NCBI RefSeq assembly: GCF_026339935.1
Contig: NZ_JAPEPX010000001.1
Location: forward strand, 3,708,501 to 3,772,500
Origin: Streptomyces sp. NBC_01551
GTDB lineage: Bacteria; Actinomycetota; Actinomycetes; Streptomycetales; Streptomycetaceae
Direction of reading: 5' to 3'
DNA length: 64,000 nt
A program made the translations under genes and the position numbers. Of this stretch, positions 33,730 through 43,738 are shown one piece after another (positions within the stretch are counted from its first letter, which is position 1; the number at the start of each line of letters is the position of its first letter). Below the pieces are notes generated by a model. That model was not told the DNA's origin. It did no database searches and worked only from the letters and a program-made list of their open reading frames with translations.

Positions 33730-34158
33730 CCTCGCCCCTTGGGAGAACTCGAAGACGCGGTCATGACGCGGGTGTGGCAGTGGAACCGCCCGGTCACTGT
33801 TCGTGAAGTCCTGGAAGACCTCCAGCAGGAACGGTCCATCGCGTACACCACGGTCATGACCGTTATGGACAATCTCCATCAGAAGGGCTGGGTCCGCCGG
33901 GAAGCCGAAGGCCGCGCCTATCGATATACGGCGGTCTCCACCCGCGCCGCCTACTCGGCCGCACTGATGAACGAAGCCTGGTCGACGAGCGACAACCCGG
34001 CGGCCGCTCTCGTCGCCTTCTTCGGCATGATGTCGGCGGAACAGCGCGAAGCCCTCCGGGACGCCATCCGCATCGTCGGCCATGACGGCGAAGCCCCCCC
34101 GCCCGGGCCCGGCGCGGAAGGGGACTCCGCCGAGCGTGGGCCCGAGCCGGGGCGATAG
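33727..34158 (+). CDS. BlaI/MecI/CopY-family winged-helix repressor
   Basis: 143 aa. LGELEDAVMTRVWQWNRPVTVREVLEDLQQERSIAYTTVMTVMDNLHQKGWVRREAEGRAYRYTAVSTRAAYSAALM is the family wHTH (about residues 5-80), followed by a short dimerisation helix and a Pro/Gly/Glu-rich tail. BlaI proteins repress beta-lactamase or related genes and are usually inactivated by a membrane BlaR1 protease. No BlaR1/M56 gene or beta-lactamase lies in this window, so the target is unknown. The start codon falls inside a dyad. Confidence 0.92.
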   Translation: MPRPLGELEDAVMTRVWQWNRPVTVREVLEDLQQERSIAYTTVMTVMDNLHQKGWVRREAEGRAYRYTAVSTRAAYSAALMNEAWSTSDNPAAALVAFFGMMSAEQREALRDAIRIVGHDGEAPPPGPGAEGDSAERGPEPGR

Positions 34159-34167
34159 CGTCCGGGC

Positions 34168-34698
34168 ATGGGTGAGATTTCCGCGCCAGACGCAAAAACA
34201 GTGACGATCCGCCGTGCGCGCACCGGTGATGTTCCCGCGCTGCGCCGCCTGCTCGACCAGTACGTGCAGCAGCGGATCCTGCTCGACAAAGCCCCGGTCG
34301 TCCTTTACGAGGACATCCAGGAGTTCTGGGTCGCGGAACGCGACTCGGACGGTCAAGTGGTCGGCTGCGGCGCTCTCCACGTGATGTGGGAAGACCTCGC
34401 CGAAGTACGCACTCTCGCGGTCGACCGCGACTTGAAGGGCGCCGGCGTGGGCCACCAGGTGCTGGCGCAGTTGTTGGAGACCGCCCGCCTCCTCGGGGTC
34501 AGCCGGGTTTTCTGCCTGACCTTCGAAGTCGACTTCTTCGCCAAGCACGGCTTCGTCGAGATCGGGGAGACCCCGGTCGAGACCGATGTCTACATGGAGC
34601 TCCTGCGTTCCTATGACGAGGGCGTCGCCGAGTTCCTCGGTCTCGAACGAGTGAAGCCGAACACCTTGGGCAACAGCCGGATGCTTCTGCACCTGTGA
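34168..34698 (+). CDS. GNAT-family amino-acid N-acetyltransferase (short ArgA type)
   Basis: 176 aa. TVTIRRARTGDVPALRRLLDQYVQQRILLDKAPVVLYEDIQEFWVAE, AEVRTLAVDRDLKGAGVGHQVLAQLLETARLLGVSRVFCLTFEVDFFAKHGFVEI is the GNAT fold with the Q/RxxGxG acetyl-CoA loop seen as LKGAGVG. The pattern fits the small N-acetylglutamate synthases of actinobacteria (Rv2747 type), which start arginine synthesis. The C-terminal extension MELLRSYDEGVAEFLGLERVKPNTLGNSRM also fits. TAGCGT lies 6 nt before the ATG, so the message is probably leaderless. Confidence 0.85.
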   Translation: MGEISAPDAKTVTIRRARTGDVPALRRLLDQYVQQRILLDKAPVVLYEDIQEFWVAERDSDGQVVGCGALHVMWEDLAEVRTLAVDRDLKGAGVGHQVLAQLLETARLLGVSRVFCLTFEVDFFAKHGFVEIGETPVETDVYMELLRSYDEGVAEFLGLERVKPNTLGNSRMLLHL

Positions 34699-34820
34699 TC
34701 GATCGCCCGGGCTTTTCCGGCGCACCACGCACCTGTGACCTATGTCCGAATCGCGTACGTTTCCCGCCCTGTTGTGGTCCTGAACCTCTCGCCGGGGGTT
34801 TGTGTTTTCCAGGCAAAAGC

Positions 34821-34861
34821 GGTTTCCTTTCCGCGTACTGCATTTTCGATGAAAGGAAATC
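34821..34861 (+). promoter_or_regulatory. RBS-sequestering hairpin in the lsr2 leader
   Basis: TTTCCTTTC (34823-34831) is fully complementary to GAAAGGAAA (34851-34859), which is the Shine-Dalgarno region of lsr2. A G-U and a G-C pair can extend it to 11 bp. The loop is 19 nt. The leader is unusually A/T-rich for this chromosome. Confidence 0.5.
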
Positions 34862-34863
34862 CG

Positions 34864-35199
34864 GTGGCACAGAAGGTTCAGGTCCTTCTTGTCGACGACC
34901 TCGACGGTGGCGAGGCGGACGAGACCGTGACGTTCGCTCTGGATGGCAAGACCTACGAGATCGACCTCACCACCGCCAACGCTGAAAAGCTCCGCGGTCT
35001 GCTCGACCCGTACACGAAGGGCGGCCGCCGCACCGGTGGGCGCGCCTCCACCGGCCGCGCCAAGGGCCGCACCGCCGCGCCCTCCGGCAACCCGGACACC
35101 GCCGAGATCCGTGCCTGGGCGAAGTCCAAGGGCATGAGCGTCAACGACCGCGGGCGCGTCCCGCAGGAGATCCGCGAGGCCTACGAGAACCGGGCCTGA
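34864..35199 (+). CDS. lsr2: Lsr2, nucleoid-associated xenogeneic silencer
   Basis: 111 aa. It binds AT-rich DNA, bridging it and silencing acquired genes. AQKVQVLLVDDLDGGEADETVTFALDGKTYEIDLTTANAEKLRGLLDPY is the N-terminal dimerisation domain. The C-terminal domain (about 73-111) has DTAEIRAWAKSKGMSVNDRGRVPQEIREAYENR with the AT-hook-like RGR that inserts in the minor groove. The linker is basic. The GTG at 34864 is set by the GAAAGGAAA RBS; the start gives the canonical MAQKVQV N-terminus. The 3' end overlaps the convergent downstream gene by 19 bp. Gene order lsr2-clpC is shared with mycobacteria. Confidence 0.97.
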   Translation: MAQKVQVLLVDDLDGGEADETVTFALDGKTYEIDLTTANAEKLRGLLDPYTKGGRRTGGRASTGRAKGRTAAPSGNPDTAEIRAWAKSKGMSVNDRGRVPQEIREAYENRA

Positions 35200-35909
35200 C
35201 CCGTCAGGGCCCGACCCGTCAGGGTCTGATCCGTCAGGATCCGGCCCGGCCGGCCCGCGCAGGGTCCGGCCACGGCGCTCCGCAGGGGCGTACGGCGCCG
35301 CAGCCGCGCCCGGTGGCATTCCGTCGCCGCCGCGGCGACCAGGCGTACGAGATCGGGCCCGGCGCTCGTCAGCCCGGGACCGGCGCCCCGTCCGGGACCG
35401 GACAGGGCGGGCAGAAGTGCCTCGCACCCCTGCTCGGGGGGCCGCAGCCACACGGCGGCCCCCCGGGAACTCCCCTCGTGGACGGGATGGCCCGGCGGCG
35501 CCGGGGCGGTGATCCGGCCGCCCGGACCCAGGGCGGCGAGATCCAGGGCGACCCCGCCCCACTCCAGCCAGTCGAGCAGCCCGTCCAGCTCCTCCGCGCT
35601 CCCCGGGGCCACGAGGAAGCGCATCCGGCGGCCCATGACCGCCACCGGACCGGTGGGGACCGGCCTGCGCAGCAGCTGTCCGCCGGCGTCGGAGGGCAGC
35701 TCCAGCACGTCGAACCGGGTCCCGGTGTCCAGCTGCCCGGGCGGCCCGCCCACGAGGCTCCAGCCGAGCTCCCGCCCGTACCAGAGGGCGTAGGCCCGGT
35801 CCGGCGCCCGGGAGGCTCCCACCGCCTCCCGCGGGCCCTCGGAGGCGCTCCGCGACAGCGGGACGGTGGCGGGGGGAACGGGCGCGGGGGGCGGCACGTT
35901 GACAGCCAT
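35181..35909 (-). CDS. Hypothetical protein, possibly a degenerate primase/polymerase-like domain
   Basis: 242 aa from the ATG giving MAVNVPP, with GGGAG about 11 nt upstream. RAYALWYGRELGWSLVGG, FDVLELPSDAGGQLLRR, GRRMRFLVAPGSAEELDGLLDWLEWGG and PGGRITAPAPPG resemble the order of segments in the Streptomyces proteins annotated as N-terminal bifunctional primase/polymerase domain. The catalytic acidic residues of true Prim-Pol are not evident, and the similarity is recalled rather than searched. The C-terminal third is Arg/Ala-rich. Its last 19 bp overlap the end of lsr2 on the other strand. Confidence 0.6.
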   Translation of the reverse strand: MAVNVPPPAPVPPATVPLSRSASEGPREAVGASRAPDRAYALWYGRELGWSLVGGPPGQLDTGTRFDVLELPSDAGGQLLRRPVPTGPVAVMGRRMRFLVAPGSAEELDGLLDWLEWGGVALDLAALGPGGRITAPAPPGHPVHEGSSRGAAVWLRPPEQGCEALLPALSGPGRGAGPGLTSAGPDLVRLVAAAATECHRARLRRRTPLRSAVAGPCAGRPGRILTDQTLTGRALTGQARFS

Positions 35910-36119
35910 ACCGGAGCAACTCCCGAAACGCTCCGGGGTTACGCACCGCGCCGTCATGGATGCGGAACGTAAACATCCGCGGGGCTCGTGTCCTACATTC
36001 GAGACGCAAGCGTGTTCGCCCTTAGCGGAGGGAACCGGTGCTGAGAGCATGGAGTGTCAGTGCTTACGGGTAAGACATTCCTAGTGGTACGGGGCGACAC
36101 GCTGATTTGAGCGGCTTCC

Positions 36120-36136
36120 GTTCGCCATCGGCGTAC
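36120..36136. promoter_or_regulatory. Candidate ClgR box upstream of clpC
   Basis: GTTCGC-CATCG-GCGTAC is a 17-bp dyad with 5 of 6 matching arm positions. It resembles the GTTCGC-N5-GCG type site that ClgR uses to activate clp and lon genes in Streptomyces. It lies about 225 bp before the clpC start codon. Confidence 0.5.
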
Positions 36137-36275
36137 ACCTGTGACGGGTATCTGCCTGGCCTGCGGGAACATCGTCTCGCACCATCGGGTTGGAGCAGTT
36201 GTCGGCTCTTCAAGCCGGTTTTCCCTACCGATGTCGGGGTGAGCCGCGGACGGATGTCGGCAGTTGGAATGAGCT

Positions 36276-36298
36276 GTCCCGCCCCGCGGGACTAGCAT
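36276..36298 (+). promoter_or_regulatory. Inverted repeat abutting a -10 hexamer of clpC
   Basis: GTCCCGC-CCC-GCGGGAC (36276-36292) is immediately followed by TAGCAT (36293-36298). The dyad would occupy the spacer of a promoter firing about 55 nt before the clpC start, so it could be an operator or shape the promoter. Confidence 0.4.
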
Positions 36299-36359
36299 GC
36301 GGAAGGACAGGGCGGGGACCGACCCCGAACTGCCCGACCGCTCTGAGGAGCGATAAACG

Positions 36360-38885
<2,526 letters not shown>

Positions 38886-38910
38886 GCGGGTAGCCGCAGG
38901 CAGCAGTACG

Positions 38911-38953
38911 AAGGGGCGGCCCCGGGACCTCACGGTTCCGGGGCCGCCCCTTT
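38911..38953 (+). terminator. Intrinsic terminator of clpC
   Basis: Perfect 15-bp stem (38911-38925 with 38938-38952), 12-nt loop, followed by TTTT. This is the most classical terminator in the window. Confidence 0.92.
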
Positions 38954-39265
38954 TCGCGGTCCCTGAGCAGGGCGCCCGGAGGTGGCCAGGGGTCTCCGCC
39001 GGTGACAAGCCGCACAGAACAAAACGGACCTACGAGGGCGTTTCGTAGATCCAGTGTCCGATTTGCCGCGCCTGTCACCGCAGGCGGGGAGGGGTCAACC
39101 GGGTCGGGAGGAATTCCTCCGTTACGAGCTCCGGTAGTAATCGGGACGTTTGGGGAAGTCCGGGGGCACGGGTTACCAAGGTTGGGCAAGCCCGGCATCC
39201 GCAGTGGCGGAGTGCCGGGTCGCTTGTTGCCCCACGTCCTTGTCCCCGGCCCCGGAGGTCTCCAC
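38954..39265 (+). other. Long structured leader/intergenic region before the M23 peptidase gene
   Basis: About 310 bp with no gene. It contains CTACGA-N7-TCGTAG (39030-39048), a perfect 14-bp palindrome GGAGGAATTCCTCC (39107-39120), and several short G-rich stems. It probably includes the promoter and a long 5' UTR. No match to the c-di-AMP riboswitch core was found by eye. Confidence 0.5.
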
Positions 39266-39889
39266 ATGTTCGCGAAGCGCGTCAGCACCCGTCGTACCCG
39301 CACCGCCCTCGTCGCCACCGGTCTCGGTGTCACGCTGGCTCTCGGGGCGGGGACGACCGCCGCCTTCGCCGACGAGGCCCCCTCCGTGACCGGTACCGCC
39401 CACCTGGTGGCCGCCCAGGCCCAGGCCCAGGCCAAGAAGGCGGAGAAGTCCGAGAAGTCGGAGGCCTCCGCCCTGTGGGCCAAGCCGGTCTCCGTCTACA
39501 CGCTCTCCGCCACCTTCGGCAAGGGCGGCACCATGTGGTCCCACAAGCACTCCGGCCAGGACTTCGCCGTCCCGACCGGCACCGCGGTCCACGCGGCCAG
39601 CGCCGGCACGGTCGTCAAGGCCGGCCCCAACGGCGGCGGCGACGGCCCGGCGTACGGCAACGCCATCGTGATCAAGCACGCGAACAACACGTACTCCCAG
39701 TACGCGCACCTCTCGAAGATCAAGGTCTCGATCGGCCAGAAGGTCGCCAAGAACCAGCTGATCGCCCTGTCCGGCAACACCGGCAACTCCAGCGGTCCGC
39801 ACCTGCACTTCGAGATCCGCACCACCGCGAACTACGGCTCGGCCGTCAACCCGATGTCCTTCCTGCGCAACGCCGGCGTGACGGTCTGA
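39266..39889 (+). CDS. Secreted M23 (LytM/lysostaphin-type) peptidase
   Basis: 207 aa from an ATG with CGGAGGT upstream. Signal peptide RTALVATGLGVTLALGAGTTAAFA, with cleavage near residue 36. A short Ala/Lys/Glu linker leads to the M23 domain: HKHSGQDFAVPTGTAVHAASAGTVV carries the first His/Asp zinc ligands, and SSGPHLHFEIRT gives the HxH motif. All metal ligands are present, so it should be an active peptidoglycan endopeptidase, or an activator of other hydrolases. It lacks LysM or other wall-binding domains. It follows the clpC terminator and has its own long leader. Confidence 0.95.
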   Translation: MFAKRVSTRRTRTALVATGLGVTLALGAGTTAAFADEAPSVTGTAHLVAAQAQAQAKKAEKSEKSEASALWAKPVSVYTLSATFGKGGTMWSHKHSGQDFAVPTGTAVHAASAGTVVKAGPNGGGDGPAYGNAIVIKHANNTYSQYAHLSKIKVSIGQKVAKNQLIALSGNTGNSSGPHLHFEIRTTANYGSAVNPMSFLRNAGVTV

Positions 39890-39916
39890 TCGTCCGCCCG
39901 CTGAACCCGCGGCCGG

Positions 39917-40894
39917 TCAGCCGACCAGCCACGAGTGGCTCGGCTTGACCGCCGGGTCCAGCTTGCCCGCCTGGTACGCGGCAACCTGCTCCGCCGACAG
40001 GGCGGTGTCGAAGACCCGCACCCGGTCCATGGACCCGGACCAGGCGCCGCTCCACAGCCCGTGATGGCGGGCCCGGCCCAGCTGGAAGGGGCCGGGGCCC
40101 TGCCAGATGCCGGAGACCTGCTCCGGCTTGCCGGCGGGCTTCCCGTCCACGTAGAGCGCGATCGTCTTCTTCCCGGCGTCGTACGTCGCCGTCAGCGTCG
40201 TGCGGACCTTCTTCGGAGCCGGCCCCTCGGCCGCGACGGTACGCGCCGTGGACGAGGCCCCCTGGTCGCCCGTCTGGACGCGGAACACCCAGGTGAGCCG
40301 GCCGTTCACCTGGTCCCCGCCCAGCTCGAAGGTGAACGACTCCCCGTCGCCCTGGCTGACCGCGATCCGCGACGTCTTCTCGGCCAGGTTGTACACCCGC
40401 GCCGTGACCGTGAAGCTCCTGGTCGTCTCCACGACCCGCTCCGACGCCTGGGCGTACGACTTCGAGTTCGCCCGCATCTTGACCTCGTGCTTGCTGCCGA
40501 GCGGGACCACCGAGGCGTCGTCGCCCATCCGCAGGCCCACACCGCCGTACACGTCGCGGATCACCTTCGGCTCGCCCGCCACCAGTGCCGGATTCTTCGA
40601 CGGGTCCGACGCGCCGGGCTTCGGCGAGCCCGAGCCCGAGGCCGGCGCGGTGGGCCGGCCGTTCTTCGCCTCCGGGGTCGTCCCCGGCCCTCCGGCGGCC
40701 AGCAGGTACGCCCCGCCGCCCGCCAGCAGCGCCAGTACGGTCGCCGCGCCGCCCCACGCCCAGAGCCGCTTGCGGCGCCGCTGCGTCTCGGCGCGCTCGC
40801 TCAGGGCCTCCCAGTCCGGCTCCGCGGGGTAGCGCGGGTAGCCGTAGGCGGGCTCGGGCTGCGGGGTGCTCGGGGGAGGTGTGCCGTAGGACAT
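39917..40894 (-). CDS. Membrane-anchored LamG (concanavalin-like lectin) domain protein
   Basis: 325 aa. The N-terminus is cytosolic and proline-rich, one transmembrane helix lies at about residues 47-68, then a Pro/Ser/Lys linker and an extracytoplasmic LamG-like sandwich (about 105-320): VIRDVYGGVGLRMGDDASVVPLGS, VWFRVQ-type strands, DAGKKTIALYVDGKPAGKP, and WSGAWSGSMDRVRVFDTALSAEQVAAYQAG, the classic Laminin_G_3 ending. It probably binds carbohydrate or wall polymers; no catalytic residues are evident. TAGCAT sits 7 nt before the ATG, consistent with leaderless expression. It lies just downstream of cseC. Confidence 0.85.
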   Translation of the reverse strand: MSYGTPPPSTPQPEPAYGYPRYPAEPDWEALSERAETQRRRKRLWAWGGAATVLALLAGGGAYLLAAGGPGTTPEAKNGRPTAPASGSGSPKPGASDPSKNPALVAGEPKVIRDVYGGVGLRMGDDASVVPLGSKHEVKMRANSKSYAQASERVVETTRSFTVTARVYNLAEKTSRIAVSQGDGESFTFELGGDQVNGRLTWVFRVQTGDQGASSTARTVAAEGPAPKKVRTTLTATYDAGKKTIALYVDGKPAGKPEQVSGIWQGPGPFQLGRARHHGLWSGAWSGSMDRVRVFDTALSAEQVAAYQAGKLDPAVKPSHSWLVG

Positions 40895-40959
40895 GCCCCG
40901 GATGCTAGGCCGTCTCCCGGATCACCCCGGAAGGGGCCCCTCCGGCGGCTGACGCCGGG

Positions 40960-42273
40960 CTACTGCGGCAGCGTGATGATCGGGAAGCTCCCCGTCGCCG
41001 TCGGCGCGTGCTCGGGCAGCCACAGCACCGCCACCGCGCCCGCCGCCCTGCCCTCGGACTCCCAGCCGCCCGGCGCCGCCACGTTGCGGAACGTCAGCCG
41101 GGCGCCCAGCACCCGCGCCTGTCCCTCCGCGATGGTCAGCCCGAGGCCGTGCCCCACGCCGGCGCGGTCCGTCGACCCGGTGCGGAACCGGCTCGGCCCC
41201 TCGCGCAGCAGCGCCTCGGGGAAGCCCGGCCCGTGGTCCCGGACGCGGACGACCCGGCCCTCGATGTCGACCTGGATGGGCGCCTGCCCGTACCGCGCGG
41301 CGTTGGCCAGCAGGTTCCCGAGGATCCGCTCCAGCCGGCGCGGGTCGGTGCTGACGATCTCGTCCGCGACCACCCGTACCGTCGCCTCCGGCATCAGCGC
41401 GCTCACCCGCCGGCTCACGAACTCGCCCAGCGCCACTTCCTGGAGCTCCGCCCGCTCGGACGCGCTGTCCAGCCGGGCCACCTCCAGTACGTCCTCGACC
41501 AGCGCCCGCATCGCCTGCGCCCGGTCCCGCACCAGCTCGGTCGGCCGGCCCGGAGGCAGCAGCTCCGCCGCCGTGAGCAGGCCCGTCACCGGGGTCCGCA
41601 GCTCGTGCGCGATGTCGGCCGTCACCCGCCGCTCCGCCTCCAGCCGCTGCTGGAGGGCGTCGGCCATGGCGTCCACGGCCCGCGCGAGGTCGTCGGTCTC
41701 GTCCCGTACGACGCCGCCGACCGCGTCCCGCACCCGTACGTCGGGATCCCCGTGCGCCACCCGCTGCGCGGCGGCCGCGGCCTTGCGCAGCCGGCGCGAG
41801 ATCTGGCCGCCGATGAGCACGCCGAGCGCCGAGCCGCCGATGATGACCGCGAGCGAGCCGACCACCAGGGCCCGGTCGAGGTCGCGTATGACCTTCGCGT
41901 TCTCGACGAACTTGGAGTGCAGCGTCAGGATCTGCCCATTGCCGAGCGGGACGGCGGCCCACACCTCGGGCAGGCCCTTCGGGTTCTCCTGGACGTAGGT
42001 GCCGCGCCGGCCGGACTGGGCGGTCTTGCGCAGGTCGCCGGGCACCTCCGGGTCGTTGATCTTGGCGTTCATCGGCAGCTTGCGGCCGGAGTCGGCGTAG
42101 CGGGAGATGAACTGCACGCGTTCGAGCTGCGAGTCGCGGGCGCTCTCCAGCATCGACACCCGGGCAGCGCTGTGCACCACCAGACTCAGCGCGACCGCGA
42201 TGAGGGCGCCCACGGCGGCGACGGCGAGTGTGATCTTCCAGCGGATCCCGGTACGGAAGGTGACGCTCCTCAT
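40960..42273 (-). CDS. cseC: CseC, sensor histidine kinase of the SigE cell-envelope stress system
   Basis: 437 aa. Two transmembrane helices (about residues 12-34 and 136-158) bracket a roughly 100-residue sensor domain. HAMP, HisKA with the phospho-His in VTADIAHELRTPVTGLL, and HATPase with ILGNLLANAARYG and VGHGLGLTIAEGQARVLG follow. In S. coelicolor CseC senses cell-wall damage and phosphorylates CseB, which turns on sigE. Identification rests on the whole sigE-cseA-cseB-cseC order. The ATG overlaps the cseB stop (ATGA). Confidence 0.93.
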   Translation of the reverse strand: MRSVTFRTGIRWKITLAVAAVGALIAVALSLVVHSAARVSMLESARDSQLERVQFISRYADSGRKLPMNAKINDPEVPGDLRKTAQSGRRGTYVQENPKGLPEVWAAVPLGNGQILTLHSKFVENAKVIRDLDRALVVGSLAVIIGGSALGVLIGGQISRRLRKAAAAAQRVAHGDPDVRVRDAVGGVVRDETDDLARAVDAMADALQQRLEAERRVTADIAHELRTPVTGLLTAAELLPPGRPTELVRDRAQAMRALVEDVLEVARLDSASERAELQEVALGEFVSRRVSALMPEATVRVVADEIVSTDPRRLERILGNLLANAARYGQAPIQVDIEGRVVRVRDHGPGFPEALLREGPSRFRTGSTDRAGVGHGLGLTIAEGQARVLGARLTFRNVAAPGGWESEGRAAGAVAVLWLPEHAPTATGSFPIITLPQ

Positions 42274-42977
42274 GCCTTCAGCTTGTATCCGAAGCCTCGG
42301 ACCGTTTCGATCCGGTCCTGTCCGATCTTGGTGCGCAGTCGCTGGACGTGGACGTCCACGACGCGGGTGTCGCCGCCCCAGTCGTAGTCCCAGACCCGCT
42401 CCAGCAGGCGGTCGCGCGACAGGACGGTGCCGGGCGCGGAGGAGAACTCCAGCAGCAGCCGCATCTCGGTGGGCGTCAGCGCGACCGGGGCGCCCGACTT
42501 GCGTACCTCCATGCCCTCGGTGTCGACCTCCAGCTCGCCGAAGGTGAGCACCCCGCGCTCGCCGTCCGCGTCGCCGTCGCCCCGGCCCCCGCCGTTCGCG
42601 CCGCCCGCGTGGCCGAAGCGGCGCAGCACGGCGCGGATCCGGGCGACGAGCACCGAGCCGTCGAAGGGCTTGGTGACGTAGTCGTCGGCGCCCGCCTCCA
42701 GGCCGAGGACGACGTCGATGGAGTCCGCGCGCGCCGACAGCATGATCACCGGGACGGTGGACTCGTCGCGGATCCGCCGGCACAGGCTGACGCCGTCCAT
42801 GCCGGGGACCATCACGTCGAGCAGTGCGATGTCGGGCCGGTCGGCGCGGAAGGACTCCAGTCCGGACAGCCCGTCGGGCATGGCGGTGACCACGAACCCG
42901 TCGCGCTCCAGCGCCAGGGTCGTGGCTTCGCGGATGACGTCGTCGTCCTCCACAAACAGCACATGGGTCTCGGCCAT
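42270..42977 (-). CDS. cseB: CseB, OmpR-family response regulator
   Basis: 235 aa. The receiver domain (about residues 4-118) has VLFVEDDDVIRE, the phosphoacceptor Asp in IALLDVMVPGMDG, and the Lys in DDYVTKPF. A Gly/Asp-rich linker precedes the OmpR winged helix (about 145-232) with LTPTEMRLLLEFSSAPGTVLSRDRLLERVWDYDWGGDTRVVDVHVQRLRTKIG. CseB is the activator of the sigE promoter. It is translationally coupled to cseC and follows cseA after 59 bp that contain a GTAC-GTGT-GTAC dyad. Confidence 0.95.
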   Translation of the reverse strand: MAETHVLFVEDDDVIREATTLALERDGFVVTAMPDGLSGLESFRADRPDIALLDVMVPGMDGVSLCRRIRDESTVPVIMLSARADSIDVVLGLEAGADDYVTKPFDGSVLVARIRAVLRRFGHAGGANGGGRGDGDADGERGVLTFGELEVDTEGMEVRKSGAPVALTPTEMRLLLEFSSAPGTVLSRDRLLERVWDYDWGGDTRVVDVHVQRLRTKIGQDRIETVRGFGYKLKA

Positions 42978-43036
42978 GCCCAGCCTCGCTTCGGTTCCTC
43001 TGGGTACGTGTGTACGGGTGTGGTGGTGTTCGCGAG

Positions 43037-43738
43037 TCAGTTCTTCAGCGTGACCGCAGGCGCCGGCTGGCCCCCGCCGTCCACGTTGCTGTACTCCGTG
43101 TACACGCGGTCCTGCTCGGTGAACCCCTCCCCGCTCCAGCGGTACGTGATCACGTCCTCGCCGGAGGGGTAGTCGAGCGCGTCGGTCTTCGCGTAGACCG
43201 GCTTGGTGAGCACCAGCTCGCCCCGGTCGATCTCCGCGTAGACGGGTGGCTGCTCGTCCGCGAAGACATTCTCGTACCTGCCGCCCTCCGACCGGTACAC
43301 GTACGAGCCCCGGCCGAGCGCGTCGGCGCAGGACAGCACGTTCACGACGACGTCGACGGCGTCGCCCCCGGTGACCTTCCCGTAGCTGACGTCGATCGGG
43401 TACTCCTTGCCCGTGCAGGGCTTGAGGTTCCGCTTGATCTCGGCGCTGACCTTCGGGTCCGCCTTCAGCAGGGCGACCGGGTCGATCTTCGTGAGCGCCG
43501 GCCGCCCCGAGGGCGCGGGCGAGACCGTGGACCCGCCCGAGGCGTGGGGCACGACGGCCGCCGGCGGGGCCGTCTTGGACACGGATTCGGTGCGGGCCGG
43601 CCCGCCGTCCTTGAGCCCCGTGCCTCCGCTGGAACAACCGACCGCGAACAGCACTGTGCCGACGAGGACGACCGTCCCCGCCGACATCAGCACCAGCGAA
43701 CTTCTGCCGCTCAGGCTTTGGCCAGTCAGGCCGCGCAC
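43037..43738 (-). CDS. cseA: CseA, lipoprotein modulator of the SigE pathway
   Basis: 233 aa. A signal region LVLMSAGTVVLVGTVLFAVGCSSGG provides the lipobox with Cys at about residue 35. Extracytoplasmic part: KIDPVALLKADPKVSAEIKRNLKPCTGKEYPIDVSYGKVTGGDAVDVVVNVLSCADALGRGSYVYRSEGGRYENVFADE. In S. coelicolor loss of CseA raises SigE activity, so it is a negative modulator at the membrane. The GTG start lies inside the last codons of sigE (13-bp overlap), closer than expected if a terminator were to sit between the two genes. Confidence 0.93.
   Translation of the reverse strand: MRGLTGQSLSGRSSLVLMSAGTVVLVGTVLFAVGCSSGGTGLKDGGPARTESVSKTAPPAAVVPHASGGSTVSPAPSGRPALTKIDPVALLKADPKVSAEIKRNLKPCTGKEYPIDVSYGKVTGGDAVDVVVNVLSCADALGRGSYVYRSEGGRYENVFADEQPPVYAEIDRGELVLTKPVYAKTDALDYPSGEDVITYRWSGEGFTEQDRVYTEYSNVDGGGQPAPAVTLKN

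Larger units (their letters stand above)
35910..36359. other. 450-bp intergenic region upstream of clpC
   Basis: No credible gene. It holds the clpC promoter region, with a ClgR-like palindrome near 36120, an inverted repeat plus TAGCAT near 36276-36298, and an interrupted repeat GGATG...CATCC at 35958-35978 close to the start of the minus-strand gene. The final GAGGAG (36346-36351) is the clpC RBS. Confidence 0.7.

Noticed and set aside
33496..36009. 837-codon minus-strand frame across BlaI, GNAT and lsr2
   Set aside because: Covers three recognisable genes on the other strand and has no domain; a high-GC artefact.
36107..36295. 62-codon frame upstream of clpC
   Set aside because: No RBS, no homology recognised, and it covers the candidate ClgR box and promoter dyad.
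38954..39265. c-di-AMP (ydaO-type) riboswitch before the M23 gene
   Set aside because: Expected in this position, but the conserved GGGUGAA-like and GCUAAC-like segments were not found by eye. Kept only as an unexplained leader.
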